Shown one piece after another: positions 32,953-44,122 of a stretch of DNA of 64,000 nt (the stretch's first letter is position 1; every line of letters starts with the position of its first letter). This DNA comes from Pseudopithomyces maydicus (taxonomy: Eukaryota > Ascomycota > Dothideomycetes > Pleosporales > Didymosphaeriaceae), in contig JANTUC010000016.1 of the NCBI GenBank assembly GCA_026873275.1, positions 434,001 through 498,000 of the forward strand, written 5' to 3'. The notes below the pieces were generated by a model, which saw nothing but the letters and a program-made list of their open reading frames with translations, searched no databases and was not told the DNA's origin. Both the position numbers and the translations under genes were made by a program.

Positions 32953-34234
32953 ATGTACTACGAGATCAGCTCCGAGTTCAGTCCCAATACCAGTTTCAAT
33001 GTCGGAGTCGAACGATTCATTCGACTAGGCGTGTTCGCCTTTCTCAATCTACCCCGAGGTAATTCTGATGCAGGTAGTTTCAGGTTATATTGCTAATTGT
33101 TCACACAGAGCTTCGCGATAATGTATACGAATACGTAGGCCCGGCTATTGAGCCGGTCGAAAGAGCATCCTTCCAAGTCAAACATAAGCCTTGGCCAGAC
33201 GCAGACAAATTTAGTGGGCTCATTTTGGTGTGTCGTCAGATCTACGAAGAATTCCATGCTCGCAACCCTCATTCCAAGCCGCTTTCTAAACACATCACTC
33301 TGAGCCTGACCGATGTTGGGGACTACGCTCGTACATTTTTTCGTTCGGCGAAAGAAGTTGAGAAGATAGAACAAGTGACCATAACAGAATTCACTGGGTG
33401 GTATCCATTTAAAGATATGATAACACCGATGATCAACATAATCCCTCTGTTAAGATGGGAGTACAACGGGCCAATGCCAAAACTGTACTTTCGTACCATG
33501 GATCTTAGTGAACTCGCAACTATTATACAGTCGCACCCAGTTCATGAATCATCCACGTCAAAAGAAACGGCCCCCTCCACGGAAGTAGTCATGTTAAGGG
33601 TGATCCGACACCAGAGGAGATTTCCGCATTTGTTCGTGCAATCGACGACATTTGGGTTAGGCGCGACCAGTTGTTGTTTCTTTTCAACCCTAGACATGCC
33701 GCCTCCTGGATGAATACCGAGTATCTCATGATATACAACATTTACTCACGTATCAGTGATATTGACAATGGTGAGATACCGGAAAACTATTTCAGTGAAG
33801 ATATGAAGCAGTGCATACGCTTCTGGAAATGCATGGGATTAGGAGAAATGTCGAGGAGTTGGAAAGTAGGGCTTGGTATTAGCGGCCGGCACTATGTTGG
33901 ATCCCCACAAATAGAAAGACAAGATACGGGTTGGGTATGGAGCAACGAAGAAGGGGCAGACGATCAAGTCGATGACGAATCCGATGAGGAAGAAGAATAT
34001 TACTCAGACCAAGATCCCTACGGCTCTGTGGTATCAAGTGTAGATTTAGAACTGGAAAGAGATCCGAATTATCACCCAGCGCTGGAGATGGAGGATGACA
34101 TGATTCCAGACCTTGACGATGACGCTGCTGCAGAAGAGGAGGCACTAGAATACGCAGATGCGGAGGAACTAGAATGCTCAGATGAAGAGGAGCTAGAATA
34201 TCTTGAGATTGTCGACCTGCTCACTGCTTTATAA
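32953..34234 (+). CDS. F-box-like fungal protein with acidic C-terminus, one-base frame break
   Basis: Two exons, 32953-33058 and 33109-34234, with a 50-bp intron; about 410 residues. The splice restores FLNLPRELRDNVYEYV, the F-box-like LPxELRxxIYxYV start shared by many fungal proteins of unknown role; GLILVCRQIYEEF follows, also typical. The last 80 residues are strongly acidic (DEEEEYYSDQ and similar). Between about residues 190 and 200 the frame shifts: upstream coding ends at KETAP and the natural continuation (PTPEEISAFVRAIDDIW) is in another frame. The shift falls on a run of five C at 33571-33575; one more base would restore continuity and makes total length divisible by three. F-box proteins bring substrates to SCF ubiquitin ligases, but SKP1 binding is not shown here. 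Confidence 0.72.
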
Positions 34235-35022
34235 GATACTGGCAGCTATACATCGGCTTCGGAAAGGATGGGGAGGAGCTTTTGTAGGCGAGGTTCTTTC
34301 GTAGGTTTAATACTTATATGGAGTCTTTTGTACACTTAATTTGATGGGTAAAAATACAGCAGGAAGATCAATCAGTCAGCCGGCGATATCAAACAACTTG
34401 TTCTTAGTCATGCGTCGAGTACGTTATCTTCAAATACCCCTTATTATCAGAACTTGTGTTTGCATTGCTATGTATTCAAAGCAGCTGTATCCACACGTGA
34501 CAGTCTACCATCCCATAGCGCGTCTTCTCTCTCGATCATGGATGCGCGCAAAAATACTAGGCCGTGATGGAAGGCCTGCCTTTCTTCTGGACACGTGCAG
34601 ATGCCGACGCAACTGCACGTTTGGTATTCTTTTCGCGCGCGGCATACTGGTATAATTTTCTCGTTGCTTTGCTTTCCTAGGAGACGGTGCTGGGGGGTCG
34701 ATTCGGATGTTTGATGAATCAAGTTGTTGATGGGGGAGGGGTGGGGGAGGGGGAGGTTAGATGAGGTCTTCGCTAAAGAGCGTGGGCCAACGGGGAAGGT
34801 GGGAAGGCTAACTATACATGGCTAAAGTATATAACGGTCACACTGCATCGAATCACCCAGCGCCGATAACATGACATTGGGGTTCCAGTCAGGCACATAT
34901 GGATATGGACCAATGGCTTAAGGCCGGTCGATCTGCACGACATGCGACGATGGTGAGGCACGACTCAATCTACGTATTCAACAATGCGCTCGATTTTTAG
35001 ACATATGCTCCCTAATATGTTC
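34235..35022. other. intergenic between convergent genes
   Basis: About 790 bp of 3' flank for the F-box-like gene and the dioxygenase. Contains a G-quadruplex-type sequence at 34732-34753, listed separately. No gene seen. Confidence 0.6.
34732..34753 (+). other. G-quadruplex-forming motif
   Basis: Four G-runs of 5, 4, 5 and 5 separated by single bases (A, T, A). This satisfies the standard four-run, short-loop rule with very short loops and would be expected to fold stably. It lies between two convergent gene ends. Confidence 0.75.
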
Positions 35023-36096
35023 TCAGATGACAGCAGTGCTCACTTCAGTCGCGCCTGCCGCTGAGTGCTTCTTTGCATCGTCAAACGTTGCTAATTTGAA
35101 ATCGTACGGAAGTTCGAAATCAGCCTTGGGGTCCCCTTGGAATGGCTTGAAGTCCACAATGAGGCTCTCCTTGACCGCGAAAACGGCATCGTCTTCGATG
35201 TACTTGCTGTTCCGGTCGAATATTTGCGTGACGATGGGCTTGTATCCCGGCGCCGTGATCTATTCGCGAATGAATTAGTCGCTGTATGATTTCGTCGCTG
35301 AGGGAATGGGGAAGGGTCTAGACTTACGATGAAGTGGATATGTGCTGGTCTGTACGGATGCCTGTCGAGCGCCTGCAATATCTTCCCTGCTGGCCCATCG
35401 AAAGGTATCGGATACGGAACAGGGCGCAAGCAGTAGAAATCATACTTTCCATCTTTGCCTGTCGTGAACCTTCCTCTTAGATTCATCTCCGGCTGGCCGG
35501 GGTCCTGTTGTTCATATAGTCCATTGGGCGCCGTGTGCCAGACGTCAAGCACGGCACCTTCGATAGGCTCCCCCGTCCTGTAGTCTGTAACTATGCCATG
35601 CATCCACGTTCTATCGCCTTCGCCAATTCCTTCCATGTTCTGTACGATGTTCTCGCCCATAGAGAGCTTAGGCGCGTCAGCGCGCCAGAAGGGTCCGAGG
35701 ATGGCGGTTGAGGTTGGCTCGTCGGGAGCATCGGAAGCAAGCTTGTAAGTGATTTCGTCGACGAGGGACTCTAGGCCGAAGATGTCGCAGAGGAGTTGGC
35801 CCTCGTTGCGCTTATTATCAGACCAGCGACCGGCCTCGTTCATCTACGCCTACCGGTTAGCAATTTGATTATTGAAAAGCGTCGGAAACGCGTACAAGTT
35901 CGAGGCCAGTCATCCATTCGTCTATCGTGAGCTCGTTCTCGCGCGCGTAGTCGTGGAGGTGCTGGATCAGGCTCGTGGTGAGCTGTCGGACGCGAGGTGT
36001 GGCTTTCGGGCCTGTCGCATTTATCACAGCTTGGGTAAAGTGTGGATTAAATTTGTGCTCTTTCGTATTAGGTACAGAAGCTTCATTGGAGGCCAT
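35023..36096 (-). CDS. intradiol ring-cleavage dioxygenase (catechol/hydroxyquinol 1,2-dioxygenase type)
   Basis: Three exons: 36096-35896, 35843-35328 and 35259-35023; introns of 52 and 68 bp; 317 residues from the ATG at 36096 (MASNEASVPNTKEHKF). It opens a catechol-type ring between the hydroxyls to a muconate, feeding aromatic degradation. Residues 20-95 match the dioxygenase N-terminal dimerisation domain (TPRVRQLTTSLIQHLHDYA, ITYKLASDAPDEPTSTAILG, GPFWR). The catalytic domain shows the four non-haem Fe(III) ligands in order: Tyr in NGLYEQQDP, Tyr in KYDFYCLRPVPYPIP, and two His in HPYRPAHIHFI. The splice to exon 3 gives HIHFIITAPGYKPIVTQIFD. Cytosolic, no signal peptide. The residues around the second tyrosine do not settle catechol versus hydroxyquinol. 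Confidence 0.94.
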
Positions 36097-37479
36097 TATG
36101 GCGGTGTTACGCGTTGTGTGGCAGGGTGTAAGTCCAGATGTCATAAGGAGTCAGCACCAGATGAAGGTTTTCAGCAAGAGGACGAGCGAGAGCTTTAAGT
36201 TATATCCATAATCACACCAAAGTAGTATCGTACTGCAACGGTGGGGCGTGGTGCCGCGTCTTCCTCCAACTATGCGCCGGGAGTTGCAGTCGAGAGGGGT
36301 GCAACATCCGAGGAAGCGGGCCCTAGACTGACCAATCACGAGCAAGTATCGTTTAAAGTGGGATTTAGAACCAGTTTCTCGTTTCTCGTTTCTAAATCGC
36401 ACAAGATTGGGGTTTGGACTCTCTTACAGTGCACAGTAAGCAGCTTAGGTGTCGTACCTATATGATGGACACGACTAATGTGTTGAGAAGAGACGACTTG
36501 CAGATTTCCATACCATCCAACCATAACCAGAGTCAACGAACACTGATATCGTAGAATCGTACATGGTGTGATACCAAGTCATCGGCAATATACTCCCCTT
36601 GGAAACATCGGGCCGTACTCTAGCGCCCTGGATTTAACACCTTGGAGATAACTTAAATCGGCCACCCACAGAACTACCTAGGGATATGTATCTTGGCCCA
36701 GTTTCAGACTGTTTAGCCACATGTATAACCCACAGCTTTTAGCCATGTATACTGTATTCAGAGCAATGCTGTACTTAATATGCGACAACTGGTAATTGTC
36801 CATTTAATTGTTACGTGCGACTATGCGGGATCTTTGAGAATGGCTGGTCGGGTACTACTAATAGCCACATGTACTCACCAACATACTCTCCTTACAGACT
36901 TGCTATATCAATTGTACCTCTACATTCGACATCTTGATCTTCTTCTTTGCCCCACCTACGGTACTGACGCCCGCCACCTAACATCGGGCCGACTACCTCT
37001 TGTAAGAACTTCTCCCCACCTCACCCCTGCAACTATCCGACCCTTCCTTTGCCCACCATACCATACCCACCCTTCATTCACATGCTAGATAACCCCCTGT
37101 AACTTTGTCATCTGTGGCGCATCCTAAAACTTGGACGTTTGGACCCTGATGCACAGGCATCTACCTACCTATCTCCAAGCCAAACCTGCACGCGGGACGA
37201 TCACCGGGGGCCAGCCCCATGACGTAACGCCTGCATCTCATCGTCACTAGCCATGACCCAGCCCTTTTGTGCGTCACCGCCATGCGCATCACTGTATAAA
37301 GCATCTACAAGCCTGGTGTACTAACGCTTTTTGCATCACATTGCAGCGTCCATCTCACCTGCAACCCTATTTACCTACCTACATATCGTACCGATCCTTC
37401 GGTCGACTTACATACCTATTCCACCACTAGTCACATAGACATAGACGTACTTCGCACAGAATATCCACACACTATCACA
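36097..37479. other. intergenic between divergent genes
   Basis: About 1.4 kb separating the divergent dioxygenase and glycine-rich gene. The right part (36900-37470) is pyrimidine-rich, as in many fungal leaders; TATAAA at 37295. No gene seen. Confidence 0.6.
37295..37300 (+). promoter_or_regulatory. TATA box upstream of the 37480 gene
   Basis: TATAAA 180 bp before the ATG, followed by a long CT-rich leader, the usual arrangement of strongly expressed fungal genes. Confidence 0.45.
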
Positions 37480-38045
37480 ATGTCCGACCAAAACAACAAC
37501 AACCAGAAGACATACAAGCAGCAAGCTGGCGAGTTCTACAACCGCCAGTACGACAACTGGGTCCCTTGGATCGAAGACCAATACCTCAAGTGGTTCACCA
37601 AAGACAACAAGGCGAGCTACGCAACCAAGCGTACGTTCATCCCCTCTCCCACCCCCTCCCTCTCCCTTCCAAACACACATAAGTACAAACAAATCCTAAC
37701 ACCCACCCAGAACAACTCGACAAAACCAAAGTCACCGGCGTCGACCAGGTCGACAACCTCCAAGACGGCGTCAACAACCTCGTCGGCGGCCAGCTCGGCA
37801 AAGGCGGCATCGCCCAGCCCGTCGGCGATGCCTTCTCCAAGGAGGGTATCAACCGCGCTGAGCGGGGTGGCAAGGACGAACAGGGGAGGCCGATCGAGAG
37901 TCAGGGCCCGCTGGGTGGGTATGGACAGGGGGCTGTCGATGGGCTCAAGGGGGCGGGGGGTAGTGTTGCTGGTGGGGCAAAGAGCGCTGGGGGGTGGGTT
38001 GGGGGTGTTTTTGGGGGCAAGGGGGAGGATGGGGGGAAGAAGTGA
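37480..38045 (+). CDS. conserved fungal protein of unknown function, glycine-rich C-terminus
   Basis: Two exons, 37480-37630 and 37711-38045, with an 80-bp intron; 161 residues starting MSDQNNNNQKTYKQQAGEFY. The N-terminal part NRQYDNWVPWIEDQYLKWF and the segment around the splice (ATKQQLDKTKVTGVDQVDNL) look well conserved; I know similar proteins from many Pezizomycotina but no function. The middle carries QPVGDAFSKEGINRAERGGK, and the last 40 residues are almost all Gly, Ala, Ser and Val. No signal peptide or membrane helix. The long pyrimidine-rich leader and TATA box suggest strong expression. The G-rich 3' part of the coding sequence contains several runs of five or six G. Confidence 0.8.
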
Positions 38046-38298
38046 GGGGGAGGATGGATTGATGGGTCGTTGGATTGGGAAACATGATACCATGGTTACG
38101 AATTTCGTTTGTGTTTAATAATATATGGCTTTGTAATTCCATTTAATTTGATCATGGATATTAGAGCATAATTATTCCGCGTAGCTTGTCCTGCTCATGA
38201 GCATCTAGGTAGTATGCTGTGCTTTCTGTACCTAAACTAGCGTCGAAAAGTGTCTACTTCTGTTGTTTCATGGCTAAATTAGGAGGATAGCATGCCCC

Positions 38299-40224
38299 TT
38301 ACACCTTGGTCTCGAGAGTAGTGTTTTCCGTCTCAGTGTCCGTGACTCTCACTCTTTTAACCAAATGCTGATTGCCGTCCACGCTCGTAGTGGCACCCGC
38401 CTCCACCAAGATGTTGCCCGCCTCGTCGTGAGTCCGATCCCACTCCTCTACATCAGCCTTCTGTACCTTTGTGAGACGATGTGACACGCTTCCATCTTGA
38501 TCCGATACCAACGTCTCAGTCCTAATCGAGTACCCTCTTAACTTGGGCAACCACTTGATCCAGAAGAAGTAGTATAAAACACAGCCAACCAGCAACCCGA
38601 TGCCAACAGCGCAGTATGTCGCATACCAGAAAGAGAATTCATTATCATCTGGTGGGTACCATGGCATGATGAGGATGAAAAGACACACTGCTGCTGAGAG
38701 AATATTGGCAACGTGCCAGGACCGATATGGTGCGTTCGGTAGCCCCTCCTTCTTCCTCCTCATCCTCACCAGGTACAATCCCACCACCATCAGGAACAAG
38801 AATATTGAGTCGGGGTAACTTCTCAGATCAACAAGGAAGTTGAACGCATCTCCGAATGGTAGAGCAAGGATCACAATGCAGGTCAACCCCCACATTAACA
38901 GCGTGGGCGCAAACGGTGTACCGAACGGCCGGGTGCTGGCCCAAATGTGTGGCCAGGGTACTAATCCCTGACGTGCGCATTCTCGGGTCATGCGGCTGTG
39001 ACCGATAATGACCGCCATGATGTTACCCGCAGCGCTGACGGCGATCAGTGCAGGGAGGCCCTTCGCGGCTTTGGTGCCGAAGACGGCCTCGAAGAACATG
39101 GCTGCTGCGAGCTCGCCCGATTCGCGGATTTCTGCGGCGGGAACTGCTGCGAAGTAGGCGACATTGGCCAGGATGTAGAGAATTGAGACGATGAGGAGTG
39201 AGAGAGGTGCTACGCGCTTGAGGGTGTACATTGGATTCTAGAATAATGTTAGAGTCGTTGGTAGAGGGATCGAGAATTTGACTTACCTTGATCTCAGCAA
39301 CCACATTGAATGCATTTGCATATCCTGTATACGAGAAATTGATGCTGACGAGCGCATTGACAATATCGTTCGCGTTGCCTGTAATACCACTGAAGCTGTT
39401 CCGGAAGTTTGCGTGAGGATCCTTGATATGCGTTCCGCCTCCGAGAACAACAAAACCAGTGATTGCAATGAACACCAAAATGATCAGCTTGACGGCTGAT
39501 ATAAGATTCATCAGTCGGAGCGACCACTTGTTTGAGACCAAACAGAAGAAAGCCAAAAAGGTGTATGCAGCGAGAGCAAGTCCTTTGTTAGCCCACTCTC
39601 CAGCCGAGTATCCCGCAGCGCGATATATGTATCGCGCGAGAACAACAGCGTTGCTGCTTGAGAACGAGAATGCCACTGTGAAGAAAGCGTACATGGTCGC
39701 AAACAGGAACGCTGGTTTCGGGAAGGCTTGTTCTAAGTAGACAACTTGTCCACCGGAACGGTGTGGGAAGCATGAAGCAAACTCCAAGTGCACTGCCAGT
39801 GCAGCTAAAACTGTATTAGAGATGGCTATAAAGCGCGAAGGAAAACTTACCAGCGGCGATGATAGCTCCAAAGACCCAGTACAGCATACTCAGTCCAACA
39901 GAGTCCAAGGCGCGCAAAATGCTACCGGCTGGAATAATGTTTAGTTTTTGAACAGTAAACAAAATCTCGTTGTTACTTACGAGTACTGAAAACTCCCGTG
40001 CCGACCATCTGACTGACATTGAGGAAAAGGATGCCATACCACCCAACATGATAGCCCAGAGGACTGATCTGTTCGACAGGCGCTCCATTCGCATCCTGGT
40101 ACACAGGTACACCTTCGACAGAGAAGTTGTCTCCGATCTGTGCGTTCCTCTCCTTCACCACATCGGCGTCCACATCTGCGCCAGAGCCATTCAGCTGAAG
40201 TATGCGCTTCAACTGTGCTGCCAT
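38299..40224 (-). CDS. amino-acid permease, high-affinity methionine permease (Mup1) type
   Basis: Four exons: 40224-39981, 39928-39851, 39804-39287 and 39237-38299; introns of 52, 46 and 49 bp; 592 residues. A plasma-membrane transporter of the APC superfamily (LAT/YAT-like). The splice between exons 1 and 2 restores GTGVFSTPGSIL, the helix-1 substrate-binding motif of Mup1-type permeases; LYWVFGAIIAAAALAVHLEF follows (helix 2), then about ten more helices, with AFSFSSSNAVVLARYIY, SINFSYTGYANAFNVVAEIK and AGNIMAVIIGHSRMTRECAR. An 80-residue cytosolic N-terminus and a 75-residue C-terminal tail contain several lysines that could be arrestin/Rsp5 ubiquitination sites (inference). Substrate specificity is inferred from family resemblance. 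An arrestin-domain gene lies 12 kb downstream, but no link is shown. Confidence 0.88.
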
Positions 40225-40280
40225 TATGAATACAGCAAGCGAACGGTGAGGATTCTGCGTGACATTTTGTTCGTTCGTTT

Positions 40281-40300
40281 CTTATCGCAAGTCATATATA
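40281..40300 (-). promoter_or_regulatory. TATA-like box and GATA site before the permease
   Basis: On the minus strand, TATATATGAC (40300-40291) is followed by GATAAG (40286-40281), about 60-75 bp upstream of the permease ATG. A second GATAAG lies at 40558-40563. HGATAR sites bind AreA-type nitrogen regulators, and a permease is a plausible target; binding is inferred only. Confidence 0.35.
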
Positions 40301-41239
40301 CAATCTTGCAGACAAGGTCTTGAATCCCAGTGGCATGGGTCGCGAATGCTGCAAGCTGCGCCCAGCCTTGCATCATCGGTTCGGCCGCACGAACGACACG
40401 CCAATTAGGAAGGTGACGCTTTTCGCAGGGACTGAATTCGTGAGGAAAAAACGTCCGTTCAAGATGCCGAGAGAATTTTCCGACTTGCCCAGAAATCATA
40501 CATATTGCCGCGCCAAACAACGTGCTGCTCAGGCCTGATGGTGGAAGCGCATAGGATGATAAGCGCTCCTGATATGCGTTCTGAGGTGATCATTCAATCA
40601 ACGCACCGGCTCAGTTCCATCGCACTGTCGCATCCTTGATGGCCTAGTCTCGTCCCTCGAGTCAGGTACTGCTGACGGCGGAGTAGAACGATGGTCCTGT
40701 TCACATAGCTTCTCGGTCTCGATCTCACGCCGGATGGCAAGATCATCCGACTCTTTGGATGTTCCTCCAGTAAGCGAGGATAGAAGAGCGACAAACTGGA
40801 CAGAATTTCGGCCGGTTTCCAATCCATATGCAGTCGTGATTATGCTTTAATGTTGAAGCAAGAAAGAGGGTTACCAGGACGCCTAAATAGTAAGCACATT
40901 GCAGGAAAGCTATTATTCTAGGACAACGAAATCCAAATGTGAAAGTAGATACGAAATCGCGAGTATGCACCATCTACAGTTATTTGGGAACCTATGAGGA
41001 GGTGAGCAAGAATCTATGAAGAGCGATTCTTTGCAGATGCAGAAGTAGCTTGCTCAGTGCCGCTATGCACAGGCCACCCACGCTAATCCGAGAAGGTCGC
41101 AAGCTAGTATAAAATCGTCTTGAAATGTTACTACAGGCGTGGGCGAAAGATTCTGAAGTATTATAGAAATTTGCATACTCAGAGAGAGAGAATTCATTGC
41201 ATTAAGTAGATCGAGAGATTCAGATAGACGCAGAAGGAC

Positions 41240-41520
41240 ATAAATAAAGATAAAGATACAGGTGCCTTAATACAGTTATAGAGCTATTATAAGCACTAAA
41301 ATACTTAGCCTCTAAAAAATAGTTAAAGTATTAAGGTATTAAGGCGCCGTAAACTACAAGCTTAGAAAGAACTAAAGACTAAATTAGCTTAATAATAATT
41401 TAGCTAATTATAATACTATTTTTTAAATTATTACTTTTTATACGCCACGTTTTATATTATTATAAAAGGGGATAATAGTATTTTATTTATTTATTTTTAG
41501 CTAGTCAGCTTATGCTCAGC
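41240..41520. repeat. AT-rich island, probable RIP-degraded repeat relic
   Basis: Nearly 300 bp made mostly of TAA, TTA, TATA and AAT words with very few CpA or CpG, in sharp contrast to flanks of ordinary composition. That is what repeat-induced point mutation leaves after repeated C-to-T change. No coding remnant of a transposon can be read. It could instead be a simple AT-rich spacer. Confidence 0.6.
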
Positions 41521-42547
41521 TACTACATTTTTCAATAAACAAAACAAGTAGATTGAAAAAATTGTACTATCAGTATACTATCTATCTTACCGCAATGCTC
41601 GCTCTACACAACATTGAACTCGTGCATACATATCCAGATGTCTCATACAATATTGCATAGGAGTAATCAAGTCACCATCGATGGAAAGAAAAGCAGAAGA
41701 AAAGTTGAGAGTGACAAAGTGTCACTGAGCGTCTAATAGTATAGCGCAATTCAAGGTTCCGCACAGGTCCTACGGTAGGCGAGGTGTCCGGCCATTGGAT
41801 GACCCCATCCGCTCCTACACTAGTGTACATAGACATCATAAAACCATCTAAAGGTCGCAGGTCGAATCGTACGCTTATTTGTACTTGGTATGAACAACAT
41901 GGTCACCTTTTCTGCCAGTTTGGGGTCTCGCACATGCAGAGGGAAGCTATCACACGATGATAGCGCCACTGTTGAGTGTTTCCACGATCCTTTCAGCCTA
42001 CTAGGAACCATGATATGATGGATTGCAAGATACGCATCTCCTGTGTTCAATAAAGTCATTTTTTCTTCTTATAAACGCTTAGGAGGAAGAAGACTCGCGA
42101 TAGATTTGACTCTAACCAAACACTTTAGAGCAGAGCTGCCCGACTCCTTTCGCTACAGATGTTTTCCATTTTGGGTCAGTCATGAAGATTGACTCAATCA
42201 AGACACCAAACTAGCTTCCTATTCGATCAGATACATTGGCGTATAAGTCAGAGTAGTTCGTATTCTATCGCCCTATCTTTCAGGGATCTTTTTGCTATGG
42301 ATTCTAAACCTATTCGGACCGTGCACAAGCAGAAGGCAAGTACGACCCAGGAAGGCGCAACTTCTCATCTTCACCACAACAAAACAACACCTCTGCCAAG
42401 ACGAAAAAGTCTGCGAGCAAACGGACGACGGCGACCCCGCTTCTGCGACTGAAATAAACCTCCCACTTTCGACGTGAACACTACACAACAACACTACTGC
42501 CCCCTTCCCCCGCCTGAGACGACCAGCCTTCATCATCCAAGAAGGAA

Positions 42548-44122
42548 ATGGCAGTGCTCTGCCTGATTTGCGTTGCGACTTGCGACGAAACCGACGAAGC
42601 CTCCCCGAAGGCAACCTACCCTTGCAATGAGTGCAAGAGCGCTTTCTGTGTGCCATGCCTACGGGGCATGTTTATCGATTCCTGCAAGGACGCGACGCGG
42701 ATGCCACCACGTTGCTGCTTGAAGCAGATCCCACTGTACCATGTCCGACCACACCTGAACGACGATGAGGTGGCGTTGTTCAAGGCGAAGTACCAGGAAT
42801 GGACCACACCAAATCCACTATACTGCCCAATTGGGCAGTGTTCTGCCTTCATACCCGACCAGATGGCTCCTCAAGTAAGGACAGACCCCAAGGGGAAGCA
42901 GCGCGAGGACTCCAGCACCGATACTACTAACGACACGTTAGTATCTTGCCCAAAGTGCAAAATCAATATCTGCACCATTTGTCGGAGCCCAGCGCATGGA
43001 GACGACAAGTGTAAGCCCTCCGAATTCCATGGCGTTGATGAACAGACCGCAGAACTGATCAAGCAGTGGGGATACAAGAAGTGTCCCAAGTGCGGAAACG
43101 CTGTGAAGCGAATGTACGGTTGCCGTTACATGGAGTGTGGATGCGGCGGTAATTGGTGTTGGTTCTGTCTACGGGGACTCGACGAATGCCACGAGTTCAA
43201 CTGTGTTGACGAAAACGAAGATTCCGTCGAGTACGGTCCAGATGAAGAAGCTGAGGATCTCACACATGAGCCTCCAAACCTGCCATCAGCCTCGAAAGCA
43301 GGAAATCAGACCGCAGATACTCCCCAGACAGCAACTGGGTCGACGAGCAAATCGAATGTGGACGGCCCTCCACCCTCAGTAGAGGAACCGGTCGTCCCGC
43401 CACGGGTACGAAACTTAGATGGCGGATCACACAAGTACTGGTATCAGCAAAACCTGGACTTCGGCAACAACCCGGGTCTAGACTTTTCCGACACCTGGTA
43501 TTGCACCCACGTATTCGAAACCTCCAAGGTCAAACTCGCCGACGCTTGCACCAAGGACTCACCCGGCAACAACATGGAGTGTATGAAGTGCTGGGCCCGC
43601 GTCTACCCCGAAATCGAAATGTCTCCTTCAGCCCGCAACAAGTCCAGGACCATTGTCCCCGCTACCAAATCCTCTCGTACCCCAGCATCTCCTATACGGC
43701 TTATCAGCTCCGCTCAGCCCCAGTCCACCAACACTCCGATTCTGGGCTTTTCTTTCACGGTACTAGACGACACCACCACGTCTGCCTTCTCCTCACCTCT
43801 CAGCGCCCCGCCCGCTTGGTTCCAGAGATTCTCCACGTCCGCTCCTCACGGGGACTCCCAGGATGACTCGCAGACGCGCACGGTGGAGACCCACGACAAC
43901 ACCGCAGCCACCGGGAAGAGCGCCGACCAAGGCCAAGACCAAGAGATGCCAGACTGGATTGCCCGCCAGCTAGAAGACAAGGACACCTCCAGTCGTCCTT
44001 CCTTCGCGACGCAGAGCACGCCGTTCAGCTTCGCGTACGAGTGCAAAGCCTGCAGGATTCTTGTCTGCCACCGGTGCAAAGCCCCCTTGAAGCTGAGGCT
44101 GAGGCCAAACAGGCGAGAGTAG
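42548..44122 (+). CDS. RBR-type E3 ubiquitin ligase (RING-IBR-RING)
   Basis: Single exon, 524 residues starting MAVLCLICVATCDETDEASP. RING1 covers residues 5-60 (CLIC, CNECKSAFCVPCLRG, CCLKQIPL). The in-between-RING domain (about 75-165) contains YCPIGQCSAFI, CPKCKINICTICRSPAH. RING2 (Rcat, about 175-220) reads KKCPKCGNAVKRMYGCRYME, then CGCGGNWCWFCLRG. By alignment with Parkin and HOIP the catalytic cysteine is the one in YGCRYMEC; the residue two places on, often His, is Tyr. RBR enzymes form a thioester with ubiquitin before passing it on. The C-terminal 300 residues are disordered with two extra cysteine clusters (WYCTHVFE...CMKCWARVY and YECKACRILVCHRCKAPL) that could bind zinc. Substrate unknown. 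Confidence 0.92.
   Translation: MAVLCLICVATCDETDEASPKATYPCNECKSAFCVPCLRGMFIDSCKDATRMPPRCCLKQIPLYHVRPHLNDDEVALFKAKYQEWTTPNPLYCPIGQCSAFIPDQMAPQVRTDPKGKQREDSSTDTTNDTLVSCPKCKINICTICRSPAHGDDKCKPSEFHGVDEQTAELIKQWGYKKCPKCGNAVKRMYGCRYMECGCGGNWCWFCLRGLDECHEFNCVDENEDSVEYGPDEEAEDLTHEPPNLPSASKAGNQTADTPQTATGSTSKSNVDGPPPSVEEPVVPPRVRNLDGGSHKYWYQQNLDFGNNPGLDFSDTWYCTHVFETSKVKLADACTKDSPGNNMECMKCWARVYPEIEMSPSARNKSRTIVPATKSSRTPASPIRLISSAQPQSTNTPILGFSFTVLDDTTTSAFSSPLSAPPAWFQRFSTSAPHGDSQDDSQTRTVETHDNTAATGKSADQGQDQEMPDWIARQLEDKDTSSRPSFATQSTPFSFAYECKACRILVCHRCKAPLKLRLRPNRRE

Larger units (their letters stand above)
40225..42547. other. gene-free stretch with AT-rich island
   Basis: About 2.3 kb between the divergent permease and RBR ligase genes. 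No supported gene. The interval 41240-41520 is extremely AT-rich and is listed separately. Confidence 0.6.
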
